From Atopsyche davidsoni (taxonomy: Eukaryota; Arthropoda; Insecta; Trichoptera; Hydrobiosidae), in the NCBI GenBank assembly GCA_022113835.1, contig JAILWY010000027.1, forward strand, positions 2,234,501-2,298,500: a stretch of DNA of 64,000 nucleotides. Reading direction: 5' to 3'. The notes beneath the pieces were generated by a model. The model had not been told where the DNA came from, did not search any database, and saw only the letters and a program-made list of their open reading frames with translations. Shown piece by piece: positions 39,341 to 50,600 of this stretch (positions within the stretch are counted from its first letter, which is position 1; the number at the start of each line of letters is the position of its first letter). The translations under genes were made by a program, and so were the position numbers.

Positions 39341-40035
39341 ACTCGTGGGGATATTTATTCACAAAGTTATTTTAACCTCCCCGCTCTTCTCATTCTGTTG
39401 CTTGTGCATGACTGCAAATTCTGTACCCTGAGCGTGTGTAAAGGATCGGTAATGGAGTAGTGAACTTGGAATTATTGTGGAAGGATGTGCTCTGGAAGTG
39501 ATATTGTTTTTGTAGCTTGCTGCAGAAGGAGTATCAGATCTAAACGCCAGAGCTTTGTAAGAAAAGGCAGCAGCTATATAAAACTGCGGTGTAGAAGGAC
39601 CTGGGAATCCTCTAATCCTGTGGTCCCCAACGCTATGCCCGCGGGCACCATGGCGCCCGCCGACCGTTTTACGTGTGCCCGCCGCTGTTCGCGAACAAGA
39701 TAAAAAAATATGTAAGTTAACAGTCAAATGTTATGAAAAAAATTGTATGTAGTAATTTATACTATGATTTACTACTTATTATTTATTTTACACGAAAATA
39801 TTAACAACATTTTATAAAATTGACTATGTTCAACTATAAATATACATTGGAAAAATAAATGGTGCCCGCCACCCACCGGCATTCTAGAATGTGCTCTTGG
39901 GTCCAAAAAGGTTGGGGACCCCTGCTCTACACTATTTCCCCCTTAGAAAACCATGAACACTAGCTCAGCATGAGTATATGATCAGTGAAATGGTCGCCAA
40001 CCTCCTCTGAGGAGAGGCACTTGACGAAGAAGATG
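39341..40035 (+). repeat. Dispersed repeat, copy B (interrupted by a hAT MITE)
   Basis: Second copy of the repeat at 34632-35073, with the same block order from gtggggatatttattcac to gcacttgacgaagaag. It is split at 39610-39932 by a 307-base MITE: the host repeat reads ctgcggtgtagaaggacc before the insertion and resumes at ctctacactatttccc. It stops where copy A continues into its tandem array. The 122-codon - strand frame across here is a shadow of these repeats. Confidence 0.65.
39618..39924. mobile_element. hAT-type MITE, 307 bp
   Basis: Left end ctgtggtccccaac and right end gttggggacccctg form imperfect terminal inverted repeats of the CAGNGGTCCCCAAC type seen in hAT elements. The flanks ctctaatc (39610-39617) and ctctacac (39925-39932) agree at 6 of 8 bases, the hAT duplication length. 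Inside are ggcaccatggcgcccgc near the left and ggtgcccgccacccaccgg near the right, extending the inverted symmetry. No transposase. Its right half recurs at 47281-47503. Confidence 0.75.
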
Positions 40036-40133
40036 TTATTTTAAAATATGCGAATAATAGGTTTTTTTACATGCAGTACATGAAATGAATGTCCACGGTT
40101 TTGGAGTCGACGAATGCCACTGAGGTATAAAAG

Positions 40134-40136
<3 letters not shown>

Positions 40137-40220
<84 letters not shown>
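40137..40220. repeat. Long (TA)n microsatellite inside a palindrome
   Basis: Forty-two perfect TA units flanked by aaagtaa on the left and ttactttc on the right, so about 100 bases can fold on itself. Prone to replication slippage and cruciform formation; length in the assembly may not be the true length. Confidence 0.9.
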
Positions 40221-40223
<3 letters not shown>

Positions 40224-40224
40224 C

Positions 40225-40700
40225 TTTCGGAACACCCTGGTTTTTAATTGTATATATCAGTGCCAATAAAGTTCCCGACAACACTCGGGGCTATTCGGAA
40301 GTATATTTTCTCGGTGCACATTCCAATCGCTTCGCCCGCACAGCTGGCCGCGGGGTTATCGCTTCGGACGTGGCTTTAATCCGGAGCGGTCGGTGAATGT
40401 AGATATCGGAATTTCAGAAACTGAACAGCCGATTTGGAAATTCTCTCTGGAGTTATCTTTCGACATTATTTTGCTCTTAGCAGACTCAACGAGACTTAAA
40501 AATATCACCTGTATTTTTTTCATATATTTTGTTGCATATAAACAAAATGAACACGCTCAGGCTAAAGAAAAATTCAATCGGTATTTTCAAGTAAGTAAAA
40601 CATACAAAATAAATCTCAGTAATATAATAATAATTTTATTCACAATACACCTGTTTAACGAAAAATAACCATTAGTCGTGAAAATAGTTAAATTTAAATA
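40225..40700. other. GC-rich island, no recognised gene
   Basis: 40255-40420 is GC-rich (ggccgcggggttatcgcttc). An overlapping 91-codon frame begins at 40393 and crosses a donor-like caagtaagt at 40589, but the second half is AT-driven. Coding status unknown. Confidence 0.25.
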
Positions 40701-40707
40701 CTAAAGA

Positions 40708-41162
40708 TAACCCACATCCTCAAAGCTTACATGGCTGGTGCATTACCAATTATACCAACGAATCACTAGTACTAAGTAATAATTTTTAACAATCATATCC
40801 TATAAATGACACAACGTACTTATTATGCCAATTAAATATTGTGTGATTTGCAATACTAGACTTTTAACACAGAGTACTGAGTGAAGCATTTAAAATCCGA
40901 TCTTGATATTATTATTTGTCAATACACGCACTTGTTAAATATATTATTGATTTTTGTGAAGACCGTCTTAGAAACTCTTAGAAAAATATCATCGTCAATT
41001 TGTTCAAATCCCACACAAATCACGATGATATTTTTCTAAGAGTTTCTATAATCAATTTTCAATATTTGAAAAAATGTACGTAATCATTATCAATCAATAA
41101 AACCTGTATAGGCAAAATCGTACTTCCTGTGAGACGGTCTTCACAAAAATCAATAATATAAA
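40708..41162. mobile_element. tRNA-SINE foldback, locus 4, with a nested hairpin
   Basis: The left part (40708-40935) matches the - strand unit and spacer of locus 1: aacccacatcctcaaagctt, the tRNA-like head with gctggtgcatta, the cgaatcact end, and the spacer block agtgaagcattt. The right part is a hairpin: tattattgatttttgtgaag at about 40941 is mirrored near 41140, enclosing inverted copies of the tail (gaaactcttagaaaaatatc at 40972 against its mirror near 41027). The B-box region survives only as ttcaaatccc near 41004. An older, rearranged copy. Confidence 0.6.
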
Positions 41163-41164
41163 GA

Positions 41165-44100
41165 TAATTAAAGCTGGTTAATTTATTCATACCGTGTAAC
41201 AATGTTCAGCTGTGGTTATATGCGACGAGAGATATGCAAGTCAGCAAAATTTACCGTCCTGACTTGCATTGGCGAGCCCTGGGGTGTCGAGATGCCGGAA
41301 ACGACCGGAGATACCCGACGAAAGCCGAAGAACCCATTGTGGCTGCGGTTCTCAAAGATTTATGATGTGTGATCCAATGCTGTAAAGCGCTCCAGCTGAT
41401 TAATGGCGAGAGGACTATCTCTCCTCGAATAATATTGCTTCTCAAGAGACATTCATAACAATTATAATTTCAATGCAAATATTCAATTTATGCTTATGCT
41501 TATAATTATATTTATAAAAAAATTAATACATATATTTAAAATAATTATTGTAATCTCTTAGCCATTCTACTGTGCTTGTTTTTTTTTTACTAAAACTTAT
41601 CTTTGAGAAGCCCTGCGTGCATCTAAAGATACAAAATTCTGGGATTTCGCTCTTTCCTCCAGTGAGACTCCTCATAAGCCTCTAAAATCCAGCAAGCACT
41701 GCATTAACTGCGTGCATTGGCGGTGCAGGGAGCAGCCATTTATTTCGATTTAGCTTCACCGAGCTGCGATTTAACTGCGACTTTACAGCCATTTTCTTGT
41801 TTGTCATAAAAGTAAAGCTATACCCAGCAATAAAAAACATAGCTTAAAATAGCTTACTCAGTTGAAACTGCCCTAAATTTACTTGTCGCAATTCATAATT
41901 CAATACAGCCTTACTAAGGTGTTCTGCAGGGTGACCTTAAAATAGATAATTCATATCAAATAATCTGTTTAAAATAAATATCAATAATAACATGTATATC
42001 TTGTAATTAAATGAGTTGAAATGTTTTAGGCTTAAGCCAACAGTCGCAGCTTTATTTATTTATACGCAATGGTGTTAACAGATTCCATTCATCCCCAATG
42101 ACTAATTAAGCTGTCGGAATAAGCTCTTATGTGAAATCTTTTTTTAACGCAACGTGAAATGCGATTTGCGTATACAAAAGGCGTGAAAATTTCAGTTCTT
42201 TATTTCATATTTTCATGAAATCACACCGCGATAACTGATATTTATTCAGGCAAACGTGCATTGTTTCAAAATGTTTGCTCTACCACTGCTTTAAAAATGC
42301 GAAAATCACTTGCCATTTTTAGTTTAATGAAAACAAACACAAAATACGATAAAAACAAAAAAACAAACAGAGTTATAAATCAAAATAATCAAACTTTAAT
42401 AGGGAAAAATGGTCCGAAAATATTTCTCCCTTCGATATCTATTTTTATTTCTATTAAGCAAAAAAAATATAACACACTTGCTTTAACAGTTGAATTCATA
42501 ACACACGGGTTAATTTGTTACAGCCTATATTTAAACTACTTTACTAACTATTATTTATTTCATCGTAAACCAATTAGTATCCATGCAAAATATATATATG
42601 AAGACTTTAGACTTCTTCAAATGTGTACACCTATCGAATGAAAAGATAAGATATCATCAAAGCATAAACCTAAATTTATACGTTCTCTATTTTTTGTATG
42701 GTTCTCAGCAAGTACCAAAAACATACAAACAGAATAGACAAACGGTTTAAAAAATCTTGGTAATATATTTTTTTGTTCTTATCCATTTTCGTTGCCTATC
42801 GTCACGTTTTCATTTATATAAAGAGACATTATTCACGTACCTGACCCACTGCTGAAAGTAAACTCGATCGTAAGCCTCACAGCGACCATGAGTAATGACA
42901 CCCTGTATAACTGCCCCTCCGGCACGGCTCGACTATTTTTAACCCCCACTTTGCGGTTCTATATTTGTCTCTAATGCGTTCTTGTAAAATCAATGCCGTG
43001 TTTTTCAGGTTAAGTGCTCCCTGCGAGGTTTAACGGTCGTGTAAATCTTATTGTTTATTATTATGAAGCGAATAAAACGCACCTATGCCGTTTTTACGTA
43101 TATTTTTATGTATACTTAAAACATTGGACTACTACTAGTAATAGCGAGTTTTTGGAACTCGGTATATAAAACTATTAAATATAGTCTATTTTTATTCAAA
43201 ACTCATGTGCGTTACTATTAAAAAAATCAATATTTATTTTTTCAATTTTTGTAAAAACATTGATGTAAATTGATACGAGTGACTTATTTTTTTATAAGCA
43301 TAATTTTCATAATCAATTCTCAAAACATAAACAAGTAATTTTTCATTTTCATGTTACATGTATAATCAAAATATCAATACACAATTAGAGCCGTACTTTG
43401 TAACAACTTGTACATCTTTTAGACATTGTGTTATATCTTTTTTTTAGTTCACAATGCTTTTGAATAAACAAATGTTTAAAGGTTGGCAAGCTAAAAATTA
43501 TCACAAATGTCTTGAAATTATTTTCATTGCGTGGCATTAATTTTTGCTAAGCAATACGAAGAACGTTTTTTACGACTTTTTTTTATTGTATGTAAAAATC
43601 CAAACCCAGCTCCTGAAAGCTTACCATTACTTAACGAAAAAGTTCTTTTTACTATAATGCATTTACATTTCACCCTGCCGGATCCTCGACGGTTACTGAC
43701 GGGACACTTCCAGATTGCAGATAAGGTCGCCCGGGGTGTCCAAAGTACCCGGAAAATTAAACACGGAAGGATGTTCTCCTAGCCGGGGTTAATGGCCTGA
43801 AGCCTTGCGGGCAGACGGATCAACCCTTAAACTCAGAAAAACCGGCATAAAGAAACCCCTTCTTTATGACACCACCAAAAAAAGGCAAAGTGCCATATGT
43901 ACCCTAAACCATGAAGCAGAATTATAATAATGATATTTTATCCATTTATATATATATTTATATCCGAGATTTCATTTTTTATAAAGATAACTAAGAATAG
44001 ATTGTTTTCAGTAAAATTTCGTTTTCCGTCTAAAAATAAAAGAGATCGAATCGTTCTGACCCACTTAATCGATATTATTCGATATTTTCGGACGCCATTC

Positions 44101-45694
44101 TCTACCAGGCTCGCCTCCGGGCATAAATCGCCCTCAACATTTCCAATATTCCTAAATCTTCCCCTGCGGCGATCCTAAATCCACCCCTTCTGTAAAAATG
44201 ACTACCGATATAATTCCGATATAACAATAATTTTTTTTCTATCTCAGAAGCGTTTAATTTTTGTGCGATTAATATTTTTATGATAGCTTCATTTTTTTAT
44301 GCCACGTTTGAGAAAAATACATTATGAATAATGTTAAAATAATAAACAAGGCTTTATGATCGGTATAACATTTAAGACACACGTCTGAAAAATAACTTTA
44401 TTAATCCCTGAAAAAATTATAAACTTTCGAAAAACTTTAAAGTAGCTGGCAATAAAGACAGTACATTTGTAGGGTAGCCATTATTCGCTGGTAATGTGCT
44501 ATTAAAAAGTTTCAGTTCTCTTCCAATCAAACTTTAAAAAATAAAAAAAGCTTCAAATAATCCTTCTACAAACCCAAATCGTAATAACAAAAGATAATTT
44601 CCATACTTTATAAGCTCGGAATCAAAGAAAAAAAAAGTTGTACAGGGTTTAAAGCTTCGGTCGTTTTAGCAATTTTATTGTTGCAAAAAGGCTTCGATAT
44701 TGGATTGCAAAAACTGTTATTAGAGTTATGTGGGTTGACCTAGTTTTCAATTCAATTATTTGTGTTTTATTTATTTTAGTATATTTCAATAGCTTTAAAC
44801 GTACTCAACTATGTATTTCTATATTGAAATATTACTATGTGCTTTTTTTTCAATCATAATAAAAGGACATTTCCATGGTGATACCGCCATTTAAATCTAT
44901 TACTGATAAAATTCAGAAGATGTTATAAAAACATCGTTTGGTACGTCCGCATAATTTGTGAGGTCACTGACCTCTTTTATTGATTTTCGGCAAGAGTATA
45001 ACTATTGCATAAGTATGCACACATACAATATGTTGACTCTAAATGGTATAAAAATAATAAAAACATTAAATTTTACGATTTGCCTGAATAAACTTTAATA
45101 TAAGAATGAAACACATTTTCAATTCTTAGGATGCCTCAACTGTCAGTTACAAATATAAAAATCTTAAATACATGTCACTTTCGTTACGAATTCTCTTTTC
45201 ACGTATTTGGACATGACGTAAAAAATGACAGGCAATCAAATAAGAATAGAGATTCAGCGCAGAGTATAGTGGGGCTTCCCCAGAGACCGCTTCTACGTGG
45301 AATTATTACGTATGTCCTGTCAAACAGTGAATACAGGGTGATTTACACCTCCTTACAAGCATACCGCATGTACACACATGGTGTCTCTAAGCTCATGGTA
45401 CCGCTTGGAAGAAGGATATTGCGTATAATGCATAGAGCGACCCTGAAGTTAATCTAATACTTATTACTATGTTCAAAAAAAACTTTAAGAAATATTCATA
45501 CAAATTTAATATATTGGGTTGACTGCGTCACAAATGGGTCTTGCACAGAATGCGCAAGTAATAAAAAATCTGTCGGAGGCATTGGTCATAGTATTTTAAA
45601 CAATAAATACAGCATTCTACAACTAGTAATAAAGGGAAAAATCGAAGGAAACATATTTAACTGGAAGTCAAAAGTACAGCCAAATTACCTGCGG
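41165..45694. other. AT-rich DNA with scattered GC-rich islands
   Basis: GC-rich stretches at about 41210-41440 and 43660-43900. A perfect 10-base stem, tgcaagtcag, pairs 41235-41244 with 41259-41268 around a 14-base loop. The 126-codon frame at 42261-42641 is lysine-, asparagine- and isoleucine-rich with no ATG at its start and no motif; I treat it as chance. Short tacagggtg-type ends (near 42893 reversed, and 45331) resemble Tc1/mariner MITE termini but lack partners. Confidence 0.4.
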
Positions 45695-45702
45695 CACTAG
45701 AA

Positions 45703-45891
45703 CATAGGTTCTCAACCTTTTATTGACCACCGCCCCTTTGAAAAGGTTGTAATTATACCAATTTTTTTTCATATAAAAATACCATAGAGGTATTACATAA
45801 CGCCCCCCATTTTCCCTTGGACCCGCCACCGCCCCCTTGGAAAGCTCCAGCGCCCACTGAGAAACGGTACTGCCCCCGTTTTGAACCTATG
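45703..45891. mobile_element. hAT-type MITE, 189 bp
   Basis: Inverted ends cataggttctcaacc and (reverse complement of the right end) cataggttcaaaacgg. Flanked by cactagaa (45695-45702) and caccagaa (45892-45899), 7 of 8 matching, which is the hAT duplication length. The interior is rich in cgcccc / gcccccttgg motifs. No coding. The ends resemble the TTCTCAACC termini of known hAT families. Confidence 0.8.
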
Positions 45892-45899
45892 CACCAGAA

Positions 45900-46240
45900 G
45901 GAGAAATCGCCAACCAAATAAGACTACCTGGTATCTCGTAACGATTCTCTAGTTGCTGGTTGCTGTCGGCGTTGAGGTCATAGTCCATGCAGCACTCAAT
46001 CACACGCAGAGGGGATCATGTCCGGCTACTCCGGGGATCCCCCGGGCCCGACGTGCTCCCCATAACCGAGCACATCTCCCCATCTGCGCCCTTATCCTAC
46101 CCTTCATCTGACAGAATCAGCTAGCAGCCAGCGGTCATCCACCACCCCTTTTTTAACCCGAAAAAGATTTTTCAGGATTTTTTTTTAAAGCCTACACAAG
46201 CTACGATACAACTGACTACTGATATGTAATAATAACTATG
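45900..46240. other. GC-rich stretch, no recognised gene
   Basis: 45950-46150 is GC-rich, including ccggggatcccccgggcccg near 46040, which can form a short stem. No convincing frame. A copy of the dispersed cctacac...acaactga motif lies at about 46191-46222. Confidence 0.3.
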
Positions 46241-46329
46241 CATTTAAAAGCCTCGATATAGCGGACATCTATTTTACGAACTTTGGATATAACTGTCAAA
46301 AAAAAATTTTACAAACAATTTTTAGAAAC

Positions 46330-46507
46330 AATATTAGGTACTGTTTATCCGACCACCAAAATTTTTTAATGTACATGTACTCGCAGAGATAAGAATCTAT
46401 CATATGACGATGAGTCTCGTTGTGACCACTCGATTCGTTGGGTTAGGTTAGGTTAGGTTAGGTACAAGTTTTTTGGTGGTCGGATAAAAAACAAGTACCC
46501 AATATTA
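46330..46507. repeat. Hairpin element enclosing a telomere-like repeat
   Basis: Inverted ends: tttatccgaccaccaaaa near 46343 is mirrored by ttttggtggtcggataaaaa near 46472, extended outward on both sides by gtac and aatatt. About 178 bases in total, with no coding. It contains the TTAGG run at 46438-46462. Looks like a small MITE. Confidence 0.65.
46438..46462 (+). repeat. Interstitial telomere-like repeat (TTAGG)4
   Basis: One TTGGG followed by four perfect TTAGG units. TTAGG is the ancestral telomere repeat of insects and many other arthropods, so this supports the taxonomic placement. Sits just inside the right arm of the hairpin element. The run is short enough to be chance or slippage. 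Confidence 0.6.
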
Positions 46508-46530
46508 TACGCATTTTCGTAATTTCCGAA

Positions 46531-47090
46531 TGTGAAAGTCTATCTGATATGTTTGCAGTAGAACAAGTGAGGTGAAAATTGTGTGAAAGTGTCCCTGATA
46601 CTTTTGCGTTGATAAAAGTGAAGAGAAAGCAATGTGAAAGTCTATCTGATATTTTTGCTGTAGAACAAGTGAGGAGAAAGCTGTGTGAAAGTGTCTCTGA
46701 TATTTTTGCGTTGATAAAAGTGAAGAGAAAGCAATGTGAAAGTCTATCTGATATTTTTGCTGTAGAACAAGTGAGGAGAAAGCTGTGTGAAAGTGTCTCT
46801 GATATTTTTGCGTTGATAAAAGTGAAGAGAAAGCAATGTGAAAGTCTATCTGATATTTTTGCTGTAGAACAAGTGAGGAGAAAGCTGTGTGAAAGTGTCT
46901 CTGATATTTTTGCGTTGATAAAAGTGAGGAGAAAGCTATGTGAAGGTGTCTCTGATATTTTTTCGTTGATAAAGGTGTGGAGAAAGCTATGTGAAAGTGT
47001 CCCTGATATTTTTTCGTTGGTAAAAGTTAGGAGAAAGCTATGTGAAAGTGTCCTTGATATTTTTGAAAGTCTATGTGATATATTTGCGAT
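46531..47090 (+). repeat. 51-bp minisatellite that keeps an open reading frame
   Basis: Eleven monomers start with TGTGAAAG at 46531 and then every 51 bases to 47041, with a partial twelfth to about 47090. The first eight alternate between two types, giving a 102-base higher-order unit. In the open frame (46579-47112) each monomer is 17 residues: CESVSDIFALIKVKRKQ or CESLSDIFAVEQVRRKL. The frame begins without an ATG and monomer 1 has a TGA where others have AGA. Type differences are all amino-acid changing, so there is no sign of protein selection. A period divisible by three makes an open frame easy to keep. Could be part of an exon but more likely a minisatellite. Confidence 0.8.
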
Positions 47091-47280
47091 AGGACGAAAC
47101 AGCGAAATATAAACGAAAATAATTATATCATTATAATTTTCAAATAATAATACTTAAATCCAATGCATTAGATGAGGACTTTTGTAATATATTATAGTTG
47201 AAAAAAACAAATTTCCATTCTTGAAAAGAGCTGCATACAAAATTGAATCGTTTTTCGGTTCTGCGCATCATTGCTTTTAA

Positions 47281-47503
47281 CAATGATTATTTACTACTTA
47301 TTATTTATTTTACATTAATATGTAAACAATAATTTTTATACTTGATAATTACAATATATTTTTGGAATTAAATATTTTTTGTGCATTATATGTATTATTG
47401 ACTATGTCCAACTATAAATATACCTTGAAAAAATATATGGTGCCCGTCATTCGATCGGCATTTTAGAATGGGCTCTTGGGTGCAAAAAAGTTAGGGACCC
47501 TTG
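47281..47503. mobile_element. Partial copy of the 39.6-kb hAT MITE
   Basis: Matches the right half of 39618-39924: ttactacttattatttattt, gactatgtccaactataaat, the ggtgcccg block, gaatgggctcttgggt, and the end ttagggaccctt. The left end is absent. More diverged than the 39.6-kb copy. Confidence 0.65.
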
Positions 47504-47609
47504 ACATACTCGTACAGTATATTTTCAAAAAAAAATATATATTTATTTTAAACCCCCTCATTAACCCCCTCTCCCCAATAAGTCAGTTATATCGAGGTTA
47601 TACTATGTT

Positions 47610-50600
47610 TTGATATGTTATCACTTTTCTTGATTACTGTTGTATTTAGTTGATATTTAACTGCTGATCTTTCATTAATTTAAATTTTAGTAAACGACGA
47701 CTTACGATGACCACTTTAGTTTCTCCCCTAATCAAATTTAGGGTTGATTTAGAGTCAGGTGTCTTTGGCGTTTATGTTGTGATACAAGCTGAAGGCCACA
47801 TACTGAAATCTCCCTTCCAGCGTGTGTCCGCATAAATTATTCCTATTACACAGGGCGTTCTGCCAATGTCTGAGGAATGAATCAAAACTACATTTATTTT
47901 TTTTTGTACGACGATTTTTATGCTATGTTTCGAAAACCATTGTTTTTCAGAAAAATAAAATTATTTTAATATCAATGCGTGATCTCTTAGACTTAACAGT
48001 TATACAAAAGTGTTTAAAAATTGGTTGAAAAAGCCTTAAGAATACAATAGTGTCTTTTGTGAATTCAAGCGTTTGCTTTTTATGTAAGGCTTCATTTAAA
48101 AGTACTTTGTTCAAAGAAAACAAATTAAACACAATACATGCTTTATCTTAACAACACGAAACCAACGACCTTCTCCCATAAAGACACTGAGAAATAAAAC
48201 CCCTTAGACTCGCTTTATTCCCTCCTTATTAAAATTCACCCTTGGCCCATCCAGGTTTCCTCCATAAGTCCTCAGCCAAAGGATGTGTCAGATTATGTGT
48301 ACGTGAAGGGAATCTTAAGGGGTGTAATAAGTCATTGTGATGAAGGAATGTTGTACGTAAATATTTGTTTTGTGTTGTGATGTGTGTTTAGTGCTCTCTG
48401 TGACGTTAATGGCAAGAAAAGGATACTCCAACAAAGGACCTCTGGTGAAGGACCTTTGTAGAGTCGCATTCACGATTTGATACTGCAATGTATATCCTAA
48501 GGTTATTTATTATTCAAATTATTATCATTTAAGATTTTTGGGTTGACAGTGTATTTTTATGTGAACAATTGTGAATTCGTATATTATTATTATTTTATAC
48601 GTGACTTGTTTACTTAGAGACTTATTGAGTCTAAAATATTGAAGAATATGTGTTTTATTGAATACCTTTACATGGAGTAAAAATGATATTTATACATTTG
48701 TACAGACTTAAAATAAATGAAAGACAACCTAAAGACTTTTCAATGAATCGATATATATATATATATATATATATATGTTAAAATGATAAATGCGAAAAGA
48801 TTTTTTAAGGATGTTAAATTATAATTTATTAAAATATTGAACGTGTATCACAATAAAAAAAATCTTTTAAATAAACTCTATCCCATTCGGCATTCCTTGC
48901 TCGCTCCTACTCTACTTCAGGTAGTCAGTTAGCTTTTGATTCTAACCCTAATATTCCCATGAGACGGGAGTCATTTTTTATCAAAGCCGGTATAGTGATA
49001 TAAAAATATGACCGTAGTCAAATTTTGTTGATGCAGACGTCTTGATTATATCAAAGATTAATATCTGCTTGATTAAAAATGCATACTTCGCATTGTTATA
49101 ATAAAAAATAATATAAAAGGACGTAGAAATAAATCAGAAAAATTTCAAATAAAAATTATGTTATTCTGGCATATCATCGTTAAAACTTTGACATTTTTGG
49201 TAAAAGATATGACAACAAAAGTAATGAAATACATAAAAAGCGTGTAATGTAAAAGCAGATGAGTGGCATAATAATGATATAATTTAATTATTGTTTTGTT
49301 GTCGTGGATTATCCAGCGATTATGAATAAAACTGATAATCTAAATAATCAAAATACACATCTTTCTTTAAACAAATTTACTGAATGCCATTTTGGTGCTT
49401 TATGTTTTAATATGAACTTAATAATCGCGAGCAAGCAAACTTTTCGTCACGACCTAACAATCCTAACCGCAGAGCCAACAAGCTTATCTAAAATTACCCC
49501 ATTGATTATATAAACGCAAACCTTGAAGTCTCTGATAATTTGAAGTTACCGTAAATATCATTTTAGGCTTTTAATTCTCTACGTGATAAACTTAACTGAT
49601 ACTAAGAATCTTAACAAACTACGTAACGAGCTTTAGAGCTTCTCACAGGTGTCAGAATTCACATTATCTTTAAGCTCACGTAATATGTACGAGACTCTCA
49701 CATATTTTAACAATAACTTAAAAAACAAATCGTACGCAGTTAAAATACTTAACAGTAGAAGACCACCCTAAAGAACAATTTGTTAACACATGATTTTTTT
49801 TTTGTATACGATATTTTTATTACAGCATAGTTAGGACATTGCTACATCAAAAAAAATAACAGTTTTGCAAATTTGATATTTGAAACTCTTGCAAAAACTA
49901 TGTTTTTAATTCAAATTACTTATTTCATATTTTGTGTAGTCATTACTATTTGTAGCAAACATTTTAAAGCTCAATAAAACGTAATATGAAATCCAAATCT
50001 ATTATTTGATCGAGACTCTGAAAAAACCTAATGGAACCTTTTTAAAGAAATAATAAAAGCTTTCTGAAAATCTGAATGAAGTTTCAGTAATTTCATTCTG
50101 TACACTTAAAGGCACAGTATACTTTGTAAGAAAAGTTTCATAAAAGTAGGTTTTATAACTTGCCAATGATTTGATCAGTAATTTTAAAGAAACAATTATG
50201 CTTAATTAGATATACTTTAAAGATATAACAATTCAATTGATTTGAGTGCTCTGGGATTTTAATATATCCATTAGACTGTAAAAATATTTAATTAAAGTTT
50301 TAATAAATTTTTGCGTTTTCTATATCGACGTTTTATATATGACTGGTTCATTTGTGCTCTATAAATATGCATTTTTTATATTTATATAAATTATATTTGA
50401 CATTCTGTTTTAATTGAACAAATCATGGATGTTTTTGCAACTACTTAATATTTTAAATATATATATGTATAAATTACGACAATTTTTTTTTCATAGAAAT
50501 ATATCAAATAATTCGTACAATTCTGTTTGATAAAATATTTTTAACATTCATAGAAATATACTAAAGGTTTTGTTAAAAACCTTTCTAAATATACCTTGGG

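Larger units (their letters stand above)
46249..47607. mobile_element. Composite region bounded by pogo-like ends
   Basis: The left edge has cctcgatatagcggac (46251) and the right edge, read on the - strand, agtataacctcgatataact (about 47603 back to 47584). Both match the CAGTATAACCTCGATATAACGGAC-like ends of pogo/Tigger elements, in inverted orientation. Between them lie the TTAGG hairpin, the 51-bp minisatellite and a partial hAT copy, but no pogo transposase. Either one non-autonomous element captured the rest, or two separate pogo remnants frame it. Confidence 0.45.

Noticed and set aside
39359..39727. 122-codon - strand open frame
   Set aside because: Lies across the dispersed repeat and into the hAT MITE; its frame is a by-product of the GC-rich repeat.
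40036..40284. 82-codon - strand frame with a Tyr-Ile repeat
   Set aside because: Translation of the (TA)n microsatellite.
42261..42641. 126-codon + strand open frame
   Set aside because: Starts at TTG, is dominated by Lys, Asn, Ile, Phe and Tyr as expected of AT-rich non-coding DNA, and shows no domain or splice context.
45131..45457. 108-codon + strand frame with a GLPQRPLLRG segment resembling a reverse transcriptase motif
   Set aside because: Only a few residues resemble the reverse transcriptase PQG block and no neighbouring motif or YxDD box is present.
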